Assembly (NCBI GenBank): GCA_027579435.1
Contig: JANBPK010000775.1
Coordinates: 1-64,000 of the forward strand
Reading direction: 5' to 3'
From: Candolleomyces eurysporus
Lineage: Eukaryota; Basidiomycota; Agaricomycetes; Agaricales; Psathyrellaceae
Length of the DNA: 64,000 nt
This document shows, in pieces, positions 24,585 to 36,479 of the stretch. The stretch's first letter is position 1. Each line of letters starts with the position of its first letter. Below the pieces are notes generated by a model. That model was not told the origin of the DNA, did no database searches, and was given only the letters and a program-made list of their open reading frames with translations. The position numbers and the translations under genes were made by a program.

Positions 24585-24762
24585 CGACACAAGCCGGTAC
24601 TGCAGTGGCGAGGTCATCGTGTCTTCGGGTTGCAAGCAGGGCCCGAGGAGCTGGGGCGGCAAAAATTAGATAACCAAAAATGAGGTCGGTGACCTCATAA
24701 TAGTGGTTAAACTATTAAGAACAGATACTACACTTGATCTAAGCCAAAAGGCCAGAGTGGTA
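24585..24762 (-). ncRNA. U2 spliceosomal snRNA
   Basis: Read on the minus strand from about 24762, the sequence has the U2 5' region GGCCUUUUGGCUUAGAUC followed by AAGUGUAGUAUCUGUUCU, which includes the branch-site recognition sequence GUAGUA (plus 24726-24731). Stem-loop IIa is AAUAGU-uuaacc-ACUAUU and IIb is the perfect hairpin GAGGUC-acc-GACCUC. The Sm site AAUUUUUG follows (plus 24660-24667). The 3' part can form stem III/IV-like hairpins, with GACAC...GUGUC enclosing CACUGCAGUACC. U2 pairs with the intron branch site in the spliceosome, and CTAAC/CTAAT motifs in this window's introns match its GUAGUA. The exact ends are estimated; length about 178 nt. Confidence 0.93.
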
Positions 24763-24789
24763 AGGAATCCCCGATGGCTGGGCGCGAGG

Positions 24790-24796
24790 TTATATA
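24790..24796 (-). promoter_or_regulatory. TATA box of the U2 snRNA gene
   Basis: On the minus strand TATATAA lies about 28-34 bases upstream of the inferred U2 5' end at 24762. This is the spacing expected of a TATA element, and no similar motif is nearer. The exact start of the RNA is estimated, so the spacing is approximate. Confidence 0.65.
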
Positions 24797-26698
24797 CGAG
24801 CGAAATGCGCACGGACCATGTGCTTTGTTTGGTTGGGTCGGGAACAAATAACATGGTTTACCTCTGCCGACCTCGACTACTGCCTACACATACTTAGTAC
24901 ATAACGGTTTAGTCTACTGCCGGAGATCGACAATCTTATCATTGACGAGGTACGCGACGATGTCAATGCTTTCATCTGGGTCTCGCTATCCACTTATGGT
25001 ACCCGCGCAATCGAGGGCTCTCTCCTTCTCGGTCGATCTTCGTAACTCGGCCAGGGCAAAATAACTCCGGGAAATGCTGCAACACACGGTGACGCTAAGT
25101 GGCTATGTTTGCTGGCCACCGTCGACGAGCACTAGAAAGCTGAACACGGCTCTTGCTTTAGCCAATGGCTTCAATTTTGCGCCGACGATTTAATCACACT
25201 TCGCTCATTGCCTCCGTCCGTGTTCTCACCGGTCTGGCAGGAGACATCGAACGAATCCTACGCTGGGAACTTCTTCTAACAGCCTTGCGGAGTGTTTCTC
25301 TCAATTTCATCGCATAGCCCCAGCTTACTTTCATGAGCCTTACATGTGTATTCGCCATTTCCATCCCGCTGTTCGCGCAACTTCAACACATCGAAAGGCT
25401 AGTTTTCGCCTGTTCATAGCCGAAGGTCTCGATAAATTCGCTTTCCTCCCTCTCAATGCTTCGGTGAAGCTCCAATCCCAACCTAATCAAGCCGCCCGCC
25501 TCCGCTACCTTGCTATTGGAACCTGCGGAGGTTTCCTCGAAGCGCTGTTGATATGCTTCGGTGGCCCTCAAGCAACTATGAAATCAGAGATCTCGAATTT
25601 CTGCACCTCGACCTAACGTTGTTTGCCCACACAATAGACGAGAAAGGAACATGCCTCTGGACTGTTGCGTCAAAGAAATTTCATGTAGTTCATACCGGAC
25701 TGGACCATAAGCGCCTCCCGTTTTTCAAGCTATTCTTTGATTCCGAGTCGCGTGTCTGCATAGGCATCCCTCCACAGTACCTCGCTCTTTAGCTTCCCTA
25801 ATCTTCAGTACTTTTATCTCCAACTCACTTAATCTCTACGGTAAGGTCGGAGCGACACGCAGCTACCCTTACTTGGTGCACTCAAAGTGCTGGTTCAGGA
25901 AAGTCGTCTAAATCAATTGATGACAACTGGATTCTCTGTTCGTTAAACTTTGGATGGAGATCGAACTGAGACGTCCGAAACGACGTTGGACTGTTGAAGC
26001 TCTGTTGGTGAAAGATTACTGGTTTGACCTCGACGAAATTCTCTCAAGCTCGCATTTTTATCATTCAGATATTCTCACCTTGAACGCTCGTCAATGTATC
26101 ACTGAAGGAAAGAAATGGAGTGTGCCAGCAGTAAACTTCGCCCCTCAGATCCTTTCCCAAGCTCAGAGTCGATCTTGTGAATTCTCAGTCGAGATGTGCG
26201 TTTGTTCATTATCTGTCCTGCTGGCGAGATCTGGATATTCAAAATACTCGTCCAGTTTGATTGATTAGGGCGAGAATTGGCCCTAAAAATGTTTCCAGTC
26301 CTCCTGCCGAGCCGACGACGGCGATGCCAGACGCCGAATAGGCGCTATTTGACGTTATTTCCCAGTGAGAGGATACTCATCAGGACCTCGAANCCCTTTG
26401 GTCTTATTCTATTGTGCGATGATCACTCCCCAATCCCGACGATCGAACGTATAATATATAGCTGGCCCAGCGTAAGATCTATGGTGAACCTGTGAGCTGG
26501 CGACAGTAAATGATTGCGGTGGTACGTTGGCTCAATCGATTGAAAGACATAACCAGCCGCTGTGGATCTTTACGCCAGTGCAGGTGGCTGTGTATTCCGG
26601 ACTCGGTGTGTTGCCCGACGTGCTGCGCTTCATGCTCTTGGGTTTCAACCACGCCCACCTCCTCACCCGGTATCGCTTCGATCTCTTACGCGTACTGG
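24797..26698. other. Unassigned region upstream of NACHT copy 1
   Basis: Several short plus-strand frames (25344-25616, 25553-25792, 25954-26268) contain protein-like phrases such as EIRDLEFLHLDLTLFAHTIDEKG. They do not join into a gene I recognise and are broken by stops, so a decayed gene is possible. One N lies at 26393. The segment before 26699 does not share the upstream sequence of the other three NACHT copies. Confidence 0.35.
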
Positions 26699-29019
26699 AT
26701 GTCAGATTTTTCTCCACAGTTTCATACCCTTGCCGGGGCCCACCATTTTCGAATCGATCAGCAAATTATCAACCTAATCTCCGGGAATCGAACCTTTCAG
26801 AGGGACGGACAGGGTAAGCGAACACGATAGACGAATATATATGACTTCTCGCTAATATTATGCCTCAGATCTAATTCTACGCCTTAACGCGATCCCCGAT
26901 GCCTCTCACACTCGCGATCGAAAGACATCTNCCCCCCGATTCTGAATGTTTCCCTGGGACTAGGGAAGAAGTAATCGAGGAGATCACTAGCTGGGCTGAA
27001 GCTATGGATTTGGCCGTGACAGAAGAAGGGATGACCGAATCTACTTCCTCTGCGAACACGACCGTGATATATACGACAATCCCCCACGTCTACTGGCTTC
27101 ACGGCTTTGCGGGCTGCGGTAAATCAGCCATCTCCTTGAAAATTGCCAACGTATGTGAAGGATCAGGACGCTTGCTCGCGAGCTATTTTTTCTTCCGGAA
27201 CGCGGGTGACAGGAGCACGATGCATAGATTTGCAGTAACGTTGGCCGGTCAACTATTGACTGCGTTACCTGCGACACGACCTTTAATCGAAGCTGCCCTG
27301 AGCGCAGAGCCAGGCCTGTTGAACCGTTGCGTCTCTTTAAAAAGACAGCTGGAGCGTTTGGTCTACAAACCGTTTCAGGATGTGATGAAGGGAGAGCTTC
27401 TCGAAGGAGCTCTCACCACAGGGCCTTATATTATCGTCATCGACGGACTCGATGAATGCGAGGACAGGCGAGGGGTGGAGGAGTTTATCGATCACATGCT
27501 AGACTTCTTTCAACGGAACCCTGCTATTCCCCTCCGAATCTTCATTGCTAGTCGAATTGAACAACACATCCGCATTCGACTAGAGGTCGATGGGGTCCGG
27601 TTGGGAAATCTCGACACGCGCTCACCACGGAAAGACATCGATAGATTTCTCCAGGCGTCGTTTCAGACTGTATTNAAAAAAGGACCGCGTCATCCGGGCA
27701 TACATCCGAACTCGTGGGGAGTGGCCAACGAAACGGGACATGGTCAAGTTGAAAAACCACATTGGCGATTCCTTTGTTCTGGCTGCAACGATATTCAAAT
27801 ACATTGTTCAACCCGCCACCGAAGACGATACCTTGACGCCCATGGACCGCCTCCCTCGTGCTCTGGAGATGAATGGTCTCGATGGCCTGTATGCCCAAAC
27901 CCTCTCCCGATCCCAGCATCTCCCCCATTTCCGTGAGGTCATCTCCGCCATCGCACTCCTTTGGGAGCCACTTCCGATTGTAGGGATAGCAGACCTTCTT
28001 ACCATCGAAGCTTTCGAAGTTGTTCGGGTCCTCTTGAACCTCCAAGCGATTGTTCATGTTCCCGGAACCGACGAAGAGGGCGAAGTGACGGTATGCCATA
28101 CGTCCTTTCGAGACTTCCTCACCACCTCAGGCCGATCGGGGCGTTTCTTTATACCACCGTCCTTTCATCTCCATCTTTCCTACGATTGCTTTTCCTCCAT
28201 ATTCGGAAACCGCAGTGGGCTTTCCCATAGCTATGGCAGGGAGCATCTTAATTACCATTGGCGATCGTTCGCCCAATCGGATGCCTGTGGCTTCATCAAC
28301 GAGATTGAGCAGTTCAAGGCTCTTCGACCTCGGCATGTTAGTCGACCGCCGTATCATGCCTTCCTCTGCAATATGCTCTTCTACTCCCTCGTGTGGGGAT
28401 TATCTTCGAGCTTGGATGGTTTATTGTATCTGCCCACCGAGTGTAGCATGCAACTGGCGCTGGCGACGGAGTCTCCTGACCGGCGCATTCGGCTCTGGCT
28501 GGAAGAACGCCTCTCTTATCGTTCCCCGGAGAATTTTGTGCATACAGTTCAATTCACTGAGCAAACGTACAAAACCGTGCAACAGAATCAGCAACGCGCA
28601 TCAAACGCTATTCAGGCCAAGGTCTCAGTTTGAACTTCTTCCTTTCGTATAGCTGACAATGCCTGCATAGTTTCCTGAAATTCTCCAACGCCGGCCTTCC
28701 TCAACCGGAACAGAAAAGGAGCTTGTTATCAATCGGGTACGAGCACCCTGCTTAGAACATTCCTTCTGCACCGATAGTAATTCCAGCTTTCAGCATGGCT
28801 TGTCAGGCATGGACATCTTCAACGTAAGTCGTTGTGCTTTGACTCTGGATACCAAAAAGACTGAATATTCTTGAACAGGCGCTGGAATGGATAGTAGCAC
28901 AAGCTCAATCCAAGTGGGAAGAAGCGAAAATAACGCCGCGACCACCCTTGGCCATTTCTATGTACTACTGGAGCTCAAGCTTCAAAATCACCTTCGATGG
29001 AATACGAGAGTTATCCTAG
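26699..29019 (+). CDS. NACHT NTPase, copy 1 (NLR-like), 5 exons
   Basis: First of four paralogous STAND NTPases here. Exons: 26699-26813, 26869-28621, 28671-28736, 28794-28823, 28879-29019, about 700 residues. Exon 1 encodes GAHHFRIDQQIINLISGN. After splicing come the family phrases NAIPDASHTRDRK and ECFPGTREEVIEEI. Walker A is GFAGCGKSAIS (about 27107), Walker B IIVIDGLDECED (about 27430), then LRIFIASRIEQHIR and CHTSFRDFLTT. Two Ns (26931 before a C run, 27675 before an A run) break the frame; dropping both makes exons 1-2 exactly 622 codons in the family frame, so they are base-calling artefacts. The donor of intron 2 is the weak GTCTCA. No WD40 or ankyrin array is attached; the C-terminus is a short unassigned module (ALEWIVAQAQSKWEE). 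Confidence 0.88.
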
Positions 29020-29239
29020 CCATGAAGACTCACGAGTCGTCATCCAAACCACGGACTAGTATAATATTGTCTTTTGCTCATCACGAGAGGCTTTTCAGAG
29101 GCCAAGGTGTTTTGAATCCGTTCCGAAAACATCTTGCAGCTCGCAGAAAAGTTGGGCTAGCGCAGTGTGTCCCGGACCGGCCTGAAAGGCCATGCCTGGC
29201 ATGTCAGACCATGTGTTTGCCTCGTGTCTCCAAGGCGTG
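29020..29239. other. 3' flank of NACHT copy 1
   Basis: No gene recognised; plus-strand frames here are short and unlike known proteins. The duplicated block A begins around 29240. Confidence 0.4.
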
Positions 29240-30850
29240 TAAGGCTGTTAGTCGCAGTACCTCCGCAGTGTAGTTTTGGGGTAAAAATTTGGCCGTAGGC
29301 GACCGACCACAATAGAGTTCAACGTCTGTCTCACCTCCAGGCTGAGGTGCAAGCGGCCGTCTTTGGCGAGCCTGCTGACGAGCCCAAGAGCGTCGATGTC
29401 CTGGCAGCACTAGTGCTGTTGACCAGCTGTCGAGGGTCCCCGAATTTAACTCGGACAAGATTGGGGAATTGGAGAGAATGCAGGACCGCCATGAAGCATG
29501 CGATTGGCTGACATCGTGACTTGTTGAGCAGAGGTGAATACAATTTTGTCGTATCCTCGTTGTGATGCAGTCACGGCATACAGCGGATTCTCAAAACCTT
29601 GATAACATCTCTTCTCGCCGAAAGTGGACGACTTGCCCCCGCTCATGGCATCCTCATACCATCAGACCGCTTCGATTGAGCCCATGTATAATCCTCCAAG
29701 TACCTACCTTCAAGCTTATACTGACGATCCACTGACAGGAAAGAGACTATAAAGACAGAGTCCAAGGCGACGACCACAGCCGCTGATACTAAGGCCAACA
29801 ATGACACTGCCGTGGCAGAGCCCGTTGTCAATGAGCCCAAGCTTGCGACTGTGCGGTTGGATGGTGACGACAAGGCCGATACTCAGGCAGAGGAGGATGA
29901 GGACCCCACGTATTCTGATGACGAGGATCTCCCCGATTTCGAAGGGTGAGTCGATTGCCTGTCTTCTAGGAGATCAAAACTGATCATGTTTACAGTGGAC
30001 AGACCAGAGGGATAATGAATAACCTCGGCTATGCCGGCGCTCGAAAGATTCCCAGACCTGAGAGGCCTGGCAAAAACTGAAGGGAATCCAACCCCCATTA
30101 CCATAATCCCGTCTCAACCATGTATCACCGCTGATTCTGCGATATCAACGTCCTTTACTGGCATGTATACCCTGCTGTTTGTGCCAGGCTATCAAGAAGG
30201 TGGCGAGAGTGCACGCGTCTAGTCTCGTCATTGGCGTCCTTCGCCGACGGCGAACTCCCAATGATTTCACTCCAAACTGAACCGCTGAGGCACCGCGGCT
30301 ATATGAAAAGAAGTCTCGCATATCTTGGAGACATGAGGCAATCACATGTTCTGACATGCCCCGCATAGCGTATCCCTTCGAAGCCGGTCCGGGGACATAC
30401 TGCTAATTCCAACTTTCCTGCGCACTGCCAGACGTTTTTAAAACGGATCCAAAAACCTTGGCTTTTGATAAGCTTTTTGTGATGCTCGAAAGATAATGAT
30501 TGCGCCTTGCATCAAATTCTAAGTAACGTCTTCGCTACTTGCACGTATTCGCGTGCCTAAGTCGAGAGGCATTGAACAATCTAGCCCGCAAGGTCCTGGA
30601 AAGGTGATAAGGAATAATGTAAGCTGGTCTCAAGGGGATTGAAACTACACGATAGTGTTTAACGCACTTGTTACCAAAATTCTGCTTCTTCTTCGAAACC
30701 AAACTTCGAAGGAGAGAGTGTTTGACCTTAAAGCGGCATTCCAACGCCAACATTCCTAAGACTGTTGCGCGCGTAACAACTGAGTGATCTTGAGTGTATC
30801 AGATAGAGCTTGCTCTGCAGGATGCACGTTCGAATATTTATTGATGTGTG
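29240..30850. repeat. Segmental duplication, block A (partner 34690-36260; part at 37150-37500)
   Basis: This interval aligns collinearly with 34690-36260, for example GATAACAT(C/A)(C/T)CTTCTCGCCGAAAGTGGA at about 29600 and 34950, GTCCTTCGCCGACGGCGAA at 30237 and 35681, and AGTCCTGGAAAGGTGATAAGGAA near 30600 and 36030. Its first 300 bases also match 37200-37500. Similarity is clearly less than identity, with small insertions, so the duplication is not recent. It includes a small acidic-protein gene and an eroded exon relic (29315-29440) whose best-preserved copy is at 37229. Confidence 0.85.
29645..30080 (+). CDS. Small acidic protein, copy A (unknown function)
   Basis: Three exons fit: 29645-29683, 29739-29945 and 29996-30080, giving about 110 residues that start MASSYHQTASIEP. 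The middle exon is charged, ending in the acidic cluster AEEDEDPTYSDDEDLPDFEG; the last exon is basic (NLGYAGARKIPRPERPGKN). The same exon layout and acidic cluster recur in copy B at 34988, and conservation of frame and splice sites is the main evidence that it is coding. Intron 1 starts GTATAA and intron 2 GTGAGT. I do not recognise the family; there is no signal peptide or membrane segment. Confidence 0.55.
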
Positions 30851-33800
30851 TTCGTGAGCCTTGAGCAGACATTCGTGTGGTTCTGAGAGTTAATTTTAGT
30901 TGCAATACGCGGTGTAACGACACGAGGTCGTGTGGGAGAAAGGGGCGTCAGAGCTCAATATTACAGTGGCTGACTGTGGCCGCAAGTGAGCACATTTAAG
31001 TAGAGCTAGAGAGGAAAGGGGAGGAAAGCGAGCTGAAAGGTAGAAAGAAGGTGTGGTGGTCTGTAACTAAATTCTGAGGAAGGTGGACCGAGGAGGCGGA
31101 CCTGGTCTCAACACCACCAACCAAACAGATCCAGTAAATTTTTAACGAATGCGCACCGGTGACTTCCCCAAAGTCAGAAAAATATTGACTATATGCCTCA
31201 TGAAATCCTCCAAATTCGAGGAGAGAACGTATGTATCAGCAACTGTTCGTTCCACCGCATGGGAAAAGGGAACGAAAACACGCCTGGAAACATGAGCTCA
31301 ACGGCTTCATAACCCCCGTTGTCTTTCTCTCAGCAGACTCCCCTAGCGGTGATCTATTGATACGTCCTCTCAAAACTAGCAGGTCTCTGCAACGCTGAAC
31401 CGGGACGACTTGAGCTACCTTGTACCGTTAGACCCGACTCAGCATCCTAGCTTCGCGAACGAGCCATAATAGTACCGTATCCCACACCTATCACAGGGAG
31501 GCGCCTTCTGGGCATAGTGGTCGACAACTCACCTGCAAAGCTATCTGTGAGCAGGGTTCTTCGGTGTTGAGGAAGGGCGTCCGACCCCCAGACAAGTGAT
31601 CCAAAATGCTTCACAACACCCAAGATTAGGGAGGCATGCACGAACGAGATGCTAGACGGGTCCGAATGGCGATCCCAAGTGATTTTTTTCATAGTTTGAG
31701 AGCTGGTAGCAGGGTTAAGTGATTGGTGCGTCGATGATTCGGGAGAGCTGGGATACCGGGAGGGTCGGGTTGCAGTTATCGTGTGCGGCACCTAACTGAA
31801 GGGGCTGGTATTGACTGGGACCAGAGTGACCAAAGATCTAGGGAGAGTCCATCTGAGAGAAGGGGAGAAGATGCTGGAAGGTGTCCAGACCGTGGCGGAG
31901 GGGAGCTGCTGAGGGTGTGGTAATTGGAGTGTTGGCCGAATCGAATAATCACCCATCCCTCCGCTGGGTTTCCTACATCTATCAGCTCAGATTATATGCG
32001 ACATCAGACGTCCCATTTCCCCTGTATACGCCAGCATAAGGGACCAATTGTGGAAGGTATAGTGCGGGTGAATGGATCGTTATTTCTGATCCAGAAACCT
32101 GGAAGGGCTTGAGGGACAACGAAATTTAAACCATGCTAATGCGAGGAATTCAAAAGGTTTTAAAGGTGCTTAACAATTACTCACGAAGCTTGCAGTCGAA
32201 GTTGCTGTCTGCCCATGCCCTCAGAGTAGGTCCCAGCCTTCGCGAGTCGCTGTAATGGCTATTCGTTGGATGCCATTGGTCTGATCCGTTTATCTTATCT
32301 CCTGCCGTTGGATCGGATCTTATCAATCGCTGGCCTCAACTTGTCATCAATCGCTCTTGCACTCCTCGACCCCTGCTCTTCCTTTGATTCCTGTCCGTAC
32401 GCTTCAATACAGAGTCGTGACCAACGATCTGTGGTCGTGCCAGCTCCGATCCGGCATGGACAGCCTCGGGCTGAAAACTCACCTTGCCTTGACCCGCTCC
32501 CCTTTGCTCCCTTTTGACTCTCAATTCCGAATACCTCGCCGTAGAATTCGCCCCGATCCCTCACTTCAATTCGGCGACGACATAGAGCGCACGCGCATTA
32601 ACGATCACACTCGCAATACTACTCGCGTTAAATGGCTCACTCCCTATCGCCCTACCTGGCACGGACTCAGAATTGTCAGTGCTCTCGATGCTTAATTACG
32701 AAGCTCGCCTGCTACGACCTAGGGCGGCCTGGAACCCGGATGTCGTTCTCTTCCTCGCAGATACTGGAAAAAGGAGGCACGAAAACTGGCTCTTCGTGAA
32801 AAGCCATGCGAGACGAAGGCTGTCGTGCGGCTCGGGAGATAGGGGTTAGGTTGAAGCTTCGAGTCCATGGTCAAGCTCGACCAGGGATGTCTGATTCTGG
32901 GCTCGCATTGTATGTGTAGTGCCGGGAAAGGTGTGTGTATTTTTGAGCATGCTTACTCCTATGCTTTACCCTGTGACGACGGGGAACGATAGCACCTCAA
33001 CCGCTCTCCCCTTGCCAGTCCAACCTCTTGCGCTGCTGCCAACGCCCTATCATATCTCCATCCGAATGCCAATCCTATAGCAGGAAAGCACGAGCGCCCT
33101 TGCGGCGATTTAACAGAGAGCCCTTCGGATCGAATCGTGGTTGAGAATACCGGGGCGACGTTGTCGTGACGATAGACGCTGGGATCTGAGGGCCCGCTAG
33201 TTTGGCAGATACATATATGCCCTTCGATTCCCGAATGTGAGCGCTCGGAATATATGGGAACGACGCGCGATGCACGGTCTGCAGCTCAAACTCTCCCGGT
33301 AGCTCGATAGCATGCGCCCCCATCACCAGGCTCACTGTATCCTTTCGCAACGACTCCATGCCGCCGCCCGTCAACCCTGAAAGCCGTACTAATGGGCCCA
33401 AAGCGCAAATGTATCGGCCCAAACGAAAGCTCATCTTTGAAACTCGTGCACATTTCAGGGAACACCCTTCCGANTTTTTTTCATCGAATCTCCCTTGTCA
33501 CAATCAAAACCTAAGTGACTTCTACTCCTATTCAAATACGACTTGAACATAGACAAGACGACACGGTGTTTTTCAGTGGGAGAGGGTGGGATGAGGGCCA
33601 ACAGGGACGATCCGGGATTCGAGGTCTTGACGCTTGGCAAGAACCGCGAAGTTGCGAACTCCCTCTCCTCCCTTTTCTCATCAACGACCTCTGGCCACCA
33701 TCATCTGCCAGTGAAGTTGCTGATGAGCCAATCGTTGGAGTACCGATTCAACCCCCGACCTCTTGGGCACAAAGGACATACTCAATCCAGAGGGAGGCAT

Positions 33801-33899
33801 AGGAAAGTCGTGAATGAATGAGCAGAAGGAATGGTATGTCGGGGTGGAGGGGAAGGAAGTCGTCATTGTGCTCTCGCGGATGCAATTCGAGAGCACTAA
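30851..33899. other. Unassigned region between duplicated blocks
   Basis: No gene is recognised in 3 kb. Candidate frames are 31447-31791 (-), 32295-32564 (-) and 33075-33434 (-, MSFRLGRYICALGPLVRL...). None resembles a known family, and the overlapping plus-strand frames are equally open. One N lies at 33474 before a T run. The region may hold decayed genes. Confidence 0.4.
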
Positions 33900-34480
33900 T
33901 AACTATTTGCCCTTTCATCTCCTTTATAGGCTTTACTCCTCTTCTCTCCTCCTCCGTAGCTTTTCCGACTGATGTTCCTGTCACTGCTGTATCCATTGAC
34001 GACACAACACCACTCGACGACACATAGCTGTCATACACCAGGCAGTGGACAAACGCGGCGAAGCTGATCGATACTTCGTCTACACCTCAATAGGACTGTC
34101 CTCACGCCCTCCGCCTTCGCGAATGGAATCGTCTGAAATGTCGGGGATGGATTGGCTGCTGGTCTGACTGTGCCAGAGCTGGCCGGGCGGTTTGAGGATC
34201 TTCAAAGAACTGGATTCATGGCAACGGTATGGAGTGCCGCTATATAAAAATCAATGTATGTAACATACTGAATACCAGTAAAGGTGTAATCCGAATTCAG
34301 CATGTGCACGGCATCGACCAGTCTGTAGCCCGGCTCTTGACGCGAAACGATTGTTGTCAGAGGCGGCGACGGCAGCAGCCGTTGCGAGTGGAGCGAGGGC
34401 AGTTAAACAAGGGCAGTGTCAGTCGAGGGTAACCAATGCAATTGCAACACTGGGGAAAATTGGGCTGGGATAAAGACATT
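33900..34480. repeat. Segmental duplication, block D1 (partner 36480-37140)
   Basis: Matches 36480-37140 in the same orientation, for example CTCCTCTTCCGT/CTCCTCCTCCGTAGC then CTTTTCCGAC, AGGACTGTCCTCAC, GAA(C/T)TGGATTCATG and GTTAAACAAGGGC. On the plus strand both copies can encode an Ala-rich stretch (SEAATAAAVASG in D1, TEATAAAIASVVKG in D2). They may be remnants of a gene with a hydrophobic or amphipathic segment, but no complete frame survives. Confidence 0.7.
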
Positions 34481-34689
34481 TATGTTCAAATTGTTGATCT
34501 TCACTGAATTGATACGATTATGCTGAACATTGCGGGCACTGTAACTCTCCAACACGCTACGTCACGCATGAAAAACCGCTTGTAACTGGTTGAAGGTAAC
34601 ATCATCCTTCCGGGTTCAGTTAGGGTAGCACACAAAGATCGGGATGCAGCTCTTTGAGCTGAAGCGGTCCAAGCCATAACGGTTCAATA

Positions 34690-36260
34690 TTCTGTCTCAT
34701 CTTTGAACTGAGGTGCAAAGGACCGTCTTTGACAAGCCTGCTGAAGAGTCGACACCCTGGCGGCGTTCACTGTCCACCGAGGGTGCCCGAATTCGACTTG
34801 GACATGACTTAGGGAATTTGGAGAGATTGTGGGACCGCCACGATGCACAGGATTGGCTATTATCGTAGCTTCATGAGCTGGGGTAAATGCAATTTTGTTG
34901 AATCCTCATTGTGATGCAGTCACGGCATATAGCGAATTCTCAGAATCTTGATAACATACCTTCTCGCCGAAAGTGGATCTTCAACTCATGGCATCCTCAT
35001 ACCAAGATACTGCTCCGATTAAGCCCAGGTAAAGTTCTCTAAGTACCTCCCTTCAGGCTTCTACTGACGATCTACCGACAGGGAAGAGACTCTAACGACA
35101 GAGTTCAAGGTGACGGGTACAGCTACAGATACTAAGGCCGACAATGGCAATGCGGGGCTCAAGCCCTTTGTCGATAAACCCAAGCTCGCGATCGCGCAGG
35201 TGGATGTTGACAAGGCTCATAGCCTCGTAGAGGAAGATGAGGACCCCACGTATTCTGATGATGAAGATCTCCCCGATTTCGAAGGGCGAGTCGATTATCC
35301 ATCTCACGGGACATTGAAGCTAATCAGTACTACAGTGGGCAGTCAAGGGGCTCCACTCAAAGAGCAAAGGCCTGCACTCCATCTGGAAAGCGTTCCAGGC
35401 CCTCAGGACCTTCACCACTTGACTGAGGGGATAACGAGGGGGAAGCGATGAATGAGCTTAAATATATCGATACTATCTCCTGACCAACGTATCAACCGCC
35501 GATTCTACGATATTTTACTTATCATCTTTCCGATGTTGCAGATCTTCGAAAACCTCCAAGTATTACGGGCGGCTCAGCACTGCTCAACGTCTTACACTGG
35601 GATGTACAGCTCGCTGTTCGTGTCAGATTGTCGAGAGGGTAGCCTAGCGAGAGTGTACGCATCGGGCCTTGTCATCGGTGTCCTTCGCCGACGGCGAAAT
35701 TCCCGATTATTGCTACTCCAAGCTAATTGCGGAGGTACTAGTACTGCGGCTAAGAAGCAAGAAGCCCTGCATGTCGCTTGGAAACACGAGGAAAACACAT
35801 GTTCTGACATGCTCCGCATAGCCCATCCCTTCTCGGCCGGTTCGGAGACGTACTACTAAAATCCGACTCTCTGCGCACTGCGAAATGGATCCCAAACACC
35901 TCGACTTCTGACAAGCCTCTTCAGATGATCAAAAGACAGTGATCGCCCTTTGCATCATATTCTCAGTTGCCCTTTTGCCACTTCCACATATTCGCTTGAT
36001 TAAGTCGAGACGCATCGCAGTCTAGCCCGCAGAGTCCTGGAAAGGTGATAAGGAAGTTTGAGCTGGTCTCAAGACTACACGATAGTGTTTAACGCACTCG
36101 AACCCAAGCTTCTGCTTCTTCGAAACCAGATTTCGAAGGAGAGAGTGGAGTAGTTGACCCCAAAGCGGCACTTCCAGGCCAACATTCTTAGGACTGTTGT
36201 ACTTGCAACAAATGTGTGATCTTGAGTATACCTGCGCTCGGATTCTTGGGTATGTGTGTC
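34690..36260. repeat. Segmental duplication, block B (partner 29240-30850)
   Basis: Collinear with block A. It differs by insertions, notably about 80-100 bases near 35520-35600 and 35720-35760. Contains acidic-protein copy B and, at 36118-36138, the palindrome CTTCGAAA-ccaga-TTTCGAAG, which is imperfect in block A. Confidence 0.85.
34988..35426 (+). CDS. Small acidic protein, copy B (unknown function)
   Basis: Exons 34988-35028, 35082-35285 and 35336-35426 give about 110 residues: MASSYQDTAPIKPR at the start, the conserved EEDEDPTYSDDEDLPDFEG in the middle, and a basic Ser/Pro-rich tail (GKRSRPSGPSPLD). The second intron begins GCGAGT where copy A has GTGAGT. That is either a rare GC donor, which is tolerated in fungi, or a splice-site lesion. 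Without splicing, the frame reads on through 35451. Family unknown. Confidence 0.5.
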
Positions 36261-36479
36261 CATTAGCCTTGAGAAGACAATTGTGCAATTCTGAAGACTG
36301 ATAATCGCAAAGACGTTGCGGATGCAGCAAATACTCTAAACCCTTCACCCCGTCTTCCTTCTTTCACTTTCATTAACGGGCTTTTGCCAACATCATTAAG
36401 AAGTTGCTAATCATCCCAGTCGTTGAATTACAAACTCATACTCTGGCGTTCCAGGCGTGAATGGCCTACTCGATCCAGC

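Noticed and set aside
24368..24673. Plus-strand 101-codon frame
   Set aside because: Overlaps the U2 snRNA 3' half in antisense and has no protein similarity.
30851..33899. Possible LTR retrotransposon between duplicated blocks
   Set aside because: No gag/pol-like frames, primer-binding site or matching terminal repeats could be found.
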